Origin: a virus
DNA length: 52,358 bases
Virus record (IMG/VR): IMGVR_UViG_3300025276_000044
Location: 1 to 52,358 of that record
Direction: 5' to 3' (one strand)
The notes under the pieces were generated by a model. It was not told the origin of the DNA. It made no database searches and saw only the letters and a list, made by a program, of their open reading frames with translations. A program made the position numbers and the translations under genes. This document shows, one piece after another, positions 47,074 through 52,358 of this stretch; within the stretch, counting starts at the first letter, position 1, and each line of letters opens with the position of its first letter.

Positions 47074-47895
47074 ATGGACAATTTTAACTTAAAAAAATAT
47101 TTAACTGAAGGTAGTTTACTTAAAGAAGCTCAAGATAACCCAAAGGCAATTATATTAGCAGGAGCACCTGGAGCTGGTAAAGGTTATATCTTACGAGGTT
47201 TAGATTTAGGAGGTTTAAAGATATTAAATGTAGATGATATTTACATGGAACTTCTTAAGAAAGGAAATATTTCCCTTAATCTAAAAAAAGCAACTCCTGA
47301 AGAAAGAAGCCAACAAGCTTCTGCTATGGCAGTTGCAAATAAAGAATTTAAGGGTGATGTTGCTAACACAATTGAAGGTAAAGAATCATTTATACTAGAT
47401 GGTACAGGTGCTTCATATAACCAAGCTGTTAAATTAAAAGGTGAATTAGAAGAAGCGGGATATAGTGTATTTATGCTTTATGTTTATACTGATTTAGAAC
47501 GTGCATTATACCAGAATCAGGACAGATATGAAAAATCTGATGGTAAGGATAGAAGTTTAGCACCTGCTATAGTAATGAAAACTTGGAAAAATGTAACAAA
47601 AAATTATACACCATATCAAGAATTATTTGGTGATAATTTTATATCAGTAGCTAATACTTTAGAGGATCAAGAAATAGGTGACTTGGATAGCATTGTAAAA
47701 AAATATCTTGAGCCTTATAAGCCTGAGGGAACAATACCAAAAACACCAAAACAACAAGCTCGTAGAGATAAAGAAAAAGCACAAGATGCTGAAGAGTTAA
47801 GATCTATGCTCAATGATAAATTTGTACAAAATATTGTAGATTCATCAATATCCAAAGATGAGGCACAAACAAGATTAAAAAACTTTTTAAAATGA
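47074..47895 (+). CDS. zeta-toxin-like kinase with capsid-targeting-like N-terminus
   Basis: This encodes a 273-residue protein. Residues 1-13 (MDNFNLKKYLTEG) follow the capsid-targeting plan with a predicted prohead-protease cut after Glu12. A P-loop kinase domain follows: AIILAGAPGAGKGYIL with Walker A at 30-37, NVDDIYM, FILDGTGASYNQAVKLKGEL and a lid-like RALYQNQDRYEKSDGKDR. The fold and order match zeta-toxin/AAA_33 kinases, which phosphorylate sugar nucleotides or other small substrates. A late-type motif precedes it. It is proposed to be packaged and injected. It overlaps the next gene by 4 bases. Confidence 0.78.
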   Translation: MDNFNLKKYLTEGSLLKEAQDNPKAIILAGAPGAGKGYILRGLDLGGLKILNVDDIYMELLKKGNISLNLKKATPEERSQQASAMAVANKEFKGDVANTIEGKESFILDGTGASYNQAVKLKGELEEAGYSVFMLYVYTDLERALYQNQDRYEKSDGKDRSLAPAIVMKTWKNVTKNYTPYQELFGDNFISVANTLEDQEIGDLDSIVKKYLEPYKPEGTIPKTPKQQARRDKEKAQDAEELRSMLNDKFVQNIVDSSISKDEAQTRLKNFLK

Positions 47896-49601
47896 GTAAA
47901 ATAATAGCAGCCTATGGTGGTGGGTTTAAACCCCCAACAGCAGGCCACTTTGAAGTAGTTAAAACGGCACTAGAAAACAACCCGGAAATAGATGAATTTA
48001 TAATTTATGTTGGTAGTGGTGAACGAGATGGTATATCACAAGATGAATCAATTTTAATTTGGGATACCTTTGCTAATTATCTCCCTATGAAAGTTAAAAT
48101 TGAACCCTCAACAGCACCTATTGGTGATATTATTCGTTTAGGTAAAAATAATCCTGAAGACGAGGTTTATTTTGTAATTGGGGGTCGTGATGATAATGCA
48201 GGTGATATGAAAGATATTTCTTCTAGAACTAAAAATATTGAAGCTGCATACCCAAATATGAAAGTAAAAGTAATAATAACACCCGATAAAGGAATGAGTG
48301 GTACTAATGCTCGAAAAGCAGCTAAAAAATCCGAAGAAGAATTATCAAAATTTTTACCAAATGGTTTAACACCAGAAGAAAAATTAGAAGTGTTTAATAT
48401 TATACGTCCTGTAGTTAAAGAGCAATTAAATGAAAATGCTACATATACTAAAAAAATAAATCTTATACATAAATTAGCTACTCTAACTCAACATATGTTA
48501 GATAAAGGTATGAATATTGAACCTTTACCTAAGTTAGAATTTATAGAAGATGACAGAGAAAATGCCAGTAAATTTTTAGGTAAAACTGCGTATTATGATC
48601 CAAACACTCAAACCATAGTGCTATATACAGAAGGTAGACATCCTAAAGATATAACGCGTAGTTACGCGCATGAAATGATACACCACATACAAAATTTAGA
48701 GGGTAGATTAGGCGATATTCAAACTACAAACACTCAAGAAGATGATCATTTAAATGATATTGAAGCAGAAGCTAATTTAAAAGGTACAATGACATTCAGA
48801 AATTGGACTGATAGTTTAAATGAAGCTATTGTAGGTGATAAAATCGAATGCGATAGTTGTGATTGGAGTTGGGATATAAAAGATGGAGGAGATGATTTAT
48901 ATATTTGCCATGAATGTGGGCATGATAATACCCCATTAAATGAAGATGAAGATCCATGTTGGGATGATTATAAAATAGGAAGTCCAAAAACTAAAATATC
49001 TCCAAAAACCGGTAAACGAGTTAATAATTGTATACCTAAAAACGAGAGTCAAGATTATTTTGGTTTAACAAAAATGGTTAAAGAAATTTTGATATATGAA
49101 GAAGAGGTCGTATCTTCCCCACCTATGAAATATAAGATATACTCAGATATGGATGGTGTGTTAACAGATTTTGACAAATCATTCGAAAAATACTCAAAAG
49201 GAATACCACCTAGAGAATATGAAGAAAAATTTGGTAAGGATGGTTTTTGGAAATTAATTGATGGTGAAGGTAAAGTTGGATTTTGGGTAGGAATGCCTTG
49301 GATGGGAGATGCTAAACAGTATTGGGATTATATTAAAGACTTTGATGTAGAACTATTATCATCACCTTCTAGATCTGAAACCTCAAGATTAGGTAAAAGA
49401 TTATGGGTTAGAAATAACCTACCAGGTGTGAAATTAACACTAGCACAAGCTTTCAATAAGAAAAATTATGCTGAACCTAATCATATATTAATTGATGATA
49501 GAAAGTCAAACATAGATCAATGGGTAGCAGCTGGAGGGGTAGGTATACTACATACATCAGCAGTAGATACAATCCAACAACTTAAAAAATTAGGATTATG
49601 A
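47892..49601 (+). CDS. four-part protein: nucleotidyltransferase, HExxH metallopeptidase, zinc ribbon, HAD phosphatase
   Basis: This encodes a 569-residue protein. (1) 1-150: NMN-adenylyltransferase-like, GGGFKPPTAGHF (9-20) and MSGTNAR (135-141). (2) 190-300: HEMIH at 260-264 with a downstream EAEAN (291-295), gluzincin-like. (3) 315-345: CxxC pairs Cys320/323 and Cys339/342. (4) 410-569: HAD phosphatase, YSDMDGVLTDFD (417-428), LLSSPS, LIDDRKSNI. Linkers carry LNEN (179-182) and LNEA (309-312), the latter matching a prohead-protease site. It may be a precursor cut into separate enzymes in the head. Coupled to the kinase gene. Confidence 0.83.
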   Translation: MSKIIAAYGGGFKPPTAGHFEVVKTALENNPEIDEFIIYVGSGERDGISQDESILIWDTFANYLPMKVKIEPSTAPIGDIIRLGKNNPEDEVYFVIGGRDDNAGDMKDISSRTKNIEAAYPNMKVKVIITPDKGMSGTNARKAAKKSEEELSKFLPNGLTPEEKLEVFNIIRPVVKEQLNENATYTKKINLIHKLATLTQHMLDKGMNIEPLPKLEFIEDDRENASKFLGKTAYYDPNTQTIVLYTEGRHPKDITRSYAHEMIHHIQNLEGRLGDIQTTNTQEDDHLNDIEAEANLKGTMTFRNWTDSLNEAIVGDKIECDSCDWSWDIKDGGDDLYICHECGHDNTPLNEDEDPCWDDYKIGSPKTKISPKTGKRVNNCIPKNESQDYFGLTKMVKEILIYEEEVVSSPPMKYKIYSDMDGVLTDFDKSFEKYSKGIPPREYEEKFGKDGFWKLIDGEGKVGFWVGMPWMGDAKQYWDYIKDFDVELLSSPSRSETSRLGKRLWVRNNLPGVKLTLAQAFNKKNYAEPNHILIDDRKSNIDQWVAAGGVGILHTSAVDTIQQLKKLGL

Positions 49602-49810
49602 GTAAATTAGGTTCAATAAATGGAGGGTATGAGGGAGGATCTCCTAGAATTAAAAGTGATAATCCCTTAGTACCTTATAACGGTGCAATCCCAAAACAAG
49701 TACCACCATTAGATATAATAAATAGACTAAAAACACTTCATTCTGGTGGTAATCTATCAGATGAAGGTATAAGGATAATAATAGATCAGTTAAAACAATT
49801 AGTTTCATGA
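49598..49810 (+). CDS. small conserved protein
   Basis: This encodes a 70-residue protein with a Gly/Pro-rich, extended first half (MSKLGSINGGYEGGSPRIKS) and a helical second half. It is coupled on both sides by 4-base overlaps (ATGA). It is probably a co-packaged or assembly partner of its neighbours, by arrangement only. Confidence 0.68.
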   Translation: MSKLGSINGGYEGGSPRIKSDNPLVPYNGAIPKQVPPLDIINRLKTLHSGGNLSDEGIRIIIDQLKQLVS

Positions 49811-50385
49811 GTAAAGTCCAAGGGTTAAATAAACAATTTTCAGAAAAAGATGTAAATCGTATGCGTAACCTTATTCAAGGTAAGCATGGAGAAAAAGTAG
49901 GTCAAAGTGTAGGTTATGCTAAACATGATCAAGATTATAAAGAAGGAGATATTTGGGAGGCAGATGACCGAAAGTGGACTATCAAAGACGGAATAAAACA
50001 AAATATAACAAAATTAGATGCTGCTAAGAAAGCATATTTGCTACCTATTTTTTGTCCTAGTTGCAATTCAAAAATGCATTCTGATTTAGATAAACCATAC
50101 TATAATATTCATAAAAAATGTCTTAATTGTGTTATTGATTTTGAAGCAGATTTAAGATCAGCAGGATTATTTGAAGCCTATGAATCAAAAATAATAAATT
50201 CTGAATTAGATGGGTTTATTGAAAGTTTTAAATCTTATGTAGAGTCTGAATTATCTAATCAATCAAATCAAGGATTTATTTCAGAACAAGGTGATGTAGA
50301 AAAATGGTCAGGTTCTATAAATAAAGATAGAGTATTAGAAGGATTAGAAAAAACCATAAAACATTTAAATAAGCTTAAAAGATAA
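49807..50385 (+). CDS. conserved zinc-binding phage protein
   Basis: This encodes a 192-residue protein. KHGEKVGQSVGYAKHDQDYK, then EGDIWEADDRKWTIKDGI is a strongly patterned block seen in many marine T4-like phages. CPSC (near 79) and CLNC (near 101) form a zinc site, and a helical C-terminus follows. Function not established. It is coupled to the upstream gene, and the late-type motif L8 follows its stop. Confidence 0.74.
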   Translation: MSKVQGLNKQFSEKDVNRMRNLIQGKHGEKVGQSVGYAKHDQDYKEGDIWEADDRKWTIKDGIKQNITKLDAAKKAYLLPIFCPSCNSKMHSDLDKPYYNIHKKCLNCVIDFEADLRSAGLFEAYESKIINSELDGFIESFKSYVESELSNQSNQGFISEQGDVEKWSGSINKDRVLEGLEKTIKHLNKLKR

Positions 50386-50397
50386 CATATTTTTATA

Positions 50398-50406
50398 TAT
50401 TTATAA
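50398..50406 (+). promoter_or_regulatory. late-type promoter motif L8
   Basis: TATTTATAA lies 8 bases before the ATG at 50415, followed by the same TTAAAAC word as at L6. It opens the last unit of the window. Confidence 0.58.
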
Positions 50407-50414
50407 TTAAAACA

Positions 50415-50945
50415 ATGTCAGAATTCAACATTACAGGGTGGCTTAAAAATCATTATTTAGCAGAAGCCGGTGAACCTAGCTCTAAAGTAACATCTTTAGT
50501 CCCATTAATAGTAGATGCTATTAATCAAGTTGATGAAAACCTTTCATACAAAGACTTAGCTGAAGCTATTGGTATAATCCTTATTGAACAATATGGCTCC
50601 CATAATTTTCAACCTTTTATAGGTGTACTTCATTCTAAAATAGGAATGGATGAAAATATACTAAAAGAATCACTTGATCTTAATGACATAGCAATAACCC
50701 ACACTGCAGAGTTAGAGAAGATATTTGATAGTAGACCTTATGTTAGTATGGGTCCTTATGGAGAGGGTAGTTTAACATTTAATATAAAAGATGAATTATC
50801 TGATGAAGATTGGAAGAAAGCACTTACATGGGTTAAAGATCAGGGTTATCAAATAGAAACTCAGTCTAATTACTATGAAGTTGACATTGATGATGATAGA
50901 TCTTGGTTTCCAAAAATCAACTTTAGTTTTCCAACTCCAAATTAA
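50415..50945 (+). CDS. putative internal head protein with capsid-targeting-like N-terminus
   Basis: This encodes a 176-residue protein starting [19 protein letters not shown], the same 17-residue plan as the protein at 9708, with a predicted cut between Glu17 and Ala18. The mature part is acidic and helical ([18 protein letters not shown]), ending in a beta-rich segment ([20 protein letters not shown]). Function unknown. It lies behind a late-type motif and 10 bases before the final gene. Confidence 0.7.
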   Translation: MSEFNITGWLKNHYLAEAGEPSSKVTSLVPLIVDAINQVDENLSYKDLAEAIGIILIEQYGSHNFQPFIGVLHSKIGMDENILKESLDLNDIAITHTAELEKIFDSRPYVSMGPYGEGSLTFNIKDELSDEDWKKALTWVKDQGYQIETQSNYYEVDIDDDRSWFPKINFSFPTPN

Positions 50946-50955
50946 AAAATATATA

Positions 50956-52358
50956 ATGAAAGATATAAAAAATATACAGGAATTCTTTTCTAAAACCATA
51001 GAAGAAATGATGGATTTAAATGATCCTGTTTTAGTAAAATCAAGAGCACAAAAATCCAAACCAGAATCTTCTCGTGGGATTGATTATGATGAAGCTTTAA
51101 CTCTTAGAGGTATGAAAGCAGATATAGAAAAAAGAATTAAACAACTATATATTGATATGGAGCAAGAAGCTGAGCCAGAAGGTGGTGAAGTAGCTGATAG
51201 ATATGGTAGTGAATTAAATAAATTAGAAGATCGTTTATATAAAATTGAAAAACAATTGAGAGATTATGATATGAATGAATCATTAGAAGAAAAAGAAGGT
51301 GTAAAACATTATACAAAAGATGGTAAAGAATGGAAGGGTACAACACATAAAATGCCAAACGGTAAACTTATGACCCAAAATCCTCATAATAAAGATAGTG
51401 AAAAATTATTCCATAAAGAAGATTTAACTGAATCAATAGATGAAGTTAAAGAATATACAAGGGTATCAAAACCTAGATTTATAAAAGATAAAAGAAATCC
51501 TAACTTTTTAAATGTGTATATGGATTATGATATTGGACCTGGAGGTGCATCAATAGCATTAGGCAAAGAAACAATGACAGGTCAAATTAGAAGATTAAGC
51601 TCAGCTGAAGCTGTAAGACAAATGAATAACGTAGCTAAAAAGCTTAACGATAATTTTGATGTAGAAGATATTGAAGTAACAGATTTAGAAAATGGTAAAG
51701 TAAGAATATTCGCTGTATCTGATGATTTTATTAATATGGATCCAAACATGTTAAGTGAAATTAAAGAATCACTTAACCCAGAAGTACACAGATTAGTAAA
51801 TGGGTTTATTAGAAAAATGGCTGATAGATATGATTATTCTCTTCAAGATGCAGTTAATGCTACGATGCAAGTTTTAAGAAGTCAAAATTATGATGGTATT
51901 AATGAATTATTAAATGAATTAGATCTTCCTCAATCTTTATTAGCAAAAGCAAATAATCAGGTAAAATCTCCCTCAACTATGGCTAGTTTATTATTAAACT
52001 TATATGATGCTATTCAAGCTAAAGAACAGATTGATTATTCAAAAAATTCAAAATTTAAAAGAGCATTAGATTTATTTAAAGATTTAGCAGATGACAAAGT
52101 AGAAGGTACAAATGGTGAAGATGTAGAATCTGTTACTGAAGCAACTAATATATCAATTCAAAACCATTGGGATAAAGAAAATCAATCCGGGGGTAGTATG
52201 GATACAAGTAGAGAATTAGAAAAAAATGATGTTAAACAATTTTCTATAAATGTTGACAATAAAGTCGCATATTTAACAAAATTAAGAGATGATGGTAAGT
52301 TTAAAAGTACAAAAGTAACTGACGATAAAATAGAAAGTTGGTCAATTAAACCTAAAAT
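50956..52358 (+). CDS. large acidic helical protein, probable head-core or internal protein (runs off window)
   Basis: The frame is open from ATG 50956 to the window end, 467 codons without a stop. The product begins [20 protein letters not shown] and is charged and helical, with coiled-coil stretches. LTESI (near 156) and VTEAT (near 394) resemble prohead-protease sites. The segment [20 protein letters not shown] near 115 is a pattern common in marine phage head-region proteins. A prohead core/scaffold or injected precursor is inferred. The true C-terminus is not seen. Confidence 0.72.
   Translation, partial: MKDIKNIQEFFSKTIEEMMDLNDPVLVKSRAQKSKPESSRGIDYDEALTLRGMKADIEKRIKQLYIDMEQEAEPEGGEVADRYGSELNKLEDRLYKIEKQLRDYDMNESLEEKEGVKHYTKDGKEWKGTTHKMPNGKLMTQNPHNKDSEKLFHKEDLTESIDEVKEYTRVSKPRFIKDKRNPNFLNVYMDYDIGPGGASIALGKETMTGQIRRLSSAEAVRQMNNVAKKLNDNFDVEDIEVTDLENGKVRIFAVSDDFINMDPNMLSEIKESLNPEVHRLVNGFIRKMADRYDYSLQDAVNATMQVLRSQNYDGINELLNELDLPQSLLAKANNQVKSPSTMASLLLNLYDAIQAKEQIDYSKNSKFKRALDLFKDLADDKVEGTNGEDVESVTEATNISIQNHWDKENQSGGSMDTSRELEKNDVKQFSINVDNKVAYLTKLRDDGKFKSTKVTDDKIESWSIKPK

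Noticed and set aside
47074-47895. A zeta/epsilon toxin-antitoxin pair
   Set aside because: No epsilon-like antitoxin gene is next to the kinase; neighbours are a nuclease and the four-part protein, and the N-terminus points to packaging instead.

Overview
The window looks like about 52 kb of the genome of a T4-like myovirus that infects a marine member of the Bacteroidota, probably a flavobacterium. The phage assignment rests on a baseplate/tail cluster with recognisable gp5-, gp25- and gp6-like proteins, a gp55-like late sigma factor, a gp61-like primase, two tRNAs, and tightly packed genes all on the + strand. The host assignment rests on three signals. Fourteen promoters have the Bacteroidota layout (TTG, about 20 nt, TATATTTA). 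Two secreted proteins end in type IX secretion (T9SS)-like C-terminal sorting domains. The DNA is AT-rich and leaders lack a normally spaced Shine-Dalgarno site.

Layout. Positions 1-3130 hold small early genes of unknown function, several behind the early-type promoter. Positions 3140-8900 are an accessory block: a LamG-like late protein, a mannose-6-phosphate isomerase-type cupin, membrane proteins, two exported proteins with T9SS-like tails (one Omp28/thioredoxin-like with CTFC) and a membrane-anchored protein. Positions 8918-11140 hold an esterase, two proteins with capsid-targeting-like N-termini, an outer-membrane beta-barrel protein and a small membrane protein, closed by a textbook terminator. 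Positions 11150-22550 are early/middle genes: an HExxH protein, a RadA-like ATPase, a metallophosphoesterase, a cysteine-protease-like protein, a DUF932-like protein, a cytidylyltransferase, UV-damage endonuclease and many small unknowns, interrupted at about 16.5-18.0 kb by a GC-richer, hairpin- and repeat-rich islet. tRNA-Leu(UAA), tRNA-Arg(UCU) and a degenerate tRNA-like element follow. Positions 23-45 kb hold an HD hydrolase, the gp55-like sigma factor and the virion module, including a 2,719-residue protein. Positions 45.3-52.4 kb hold the primase, a PD-(D/E)XK nuclease and a block of putative internal virion proteins: a zeta-like kinase, a four-part nucleotidyltransferase/metallopeptidase/zinc-ribbon/HAD protein and others. 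The last gene runs off the end.

How it works together. Early genes appear to be read by host RNA polymerase from near-identical promoters. Eight of these continue into a leader that can fold a small hairpin with a GNRA or GNRA-like loop, and many early genes start in the context AATAAAGGTTATG. Late and virion genes are instead preceded by TATTTATAA, which I propose is the element used by the gp55-like factor encoded here. Four proteins carry a short N-terminus ending in L-(A/T)-E followed by G or A. This matches the T4 capsid-targeting peptide and gp21 protease site, so enzymes such as the zeta-like kinase may be packaged in the head and injected. Together with the exported cell-surface proteins this suggests unusual investment in remodelling both the cytoplasm and the outer surface of the host.
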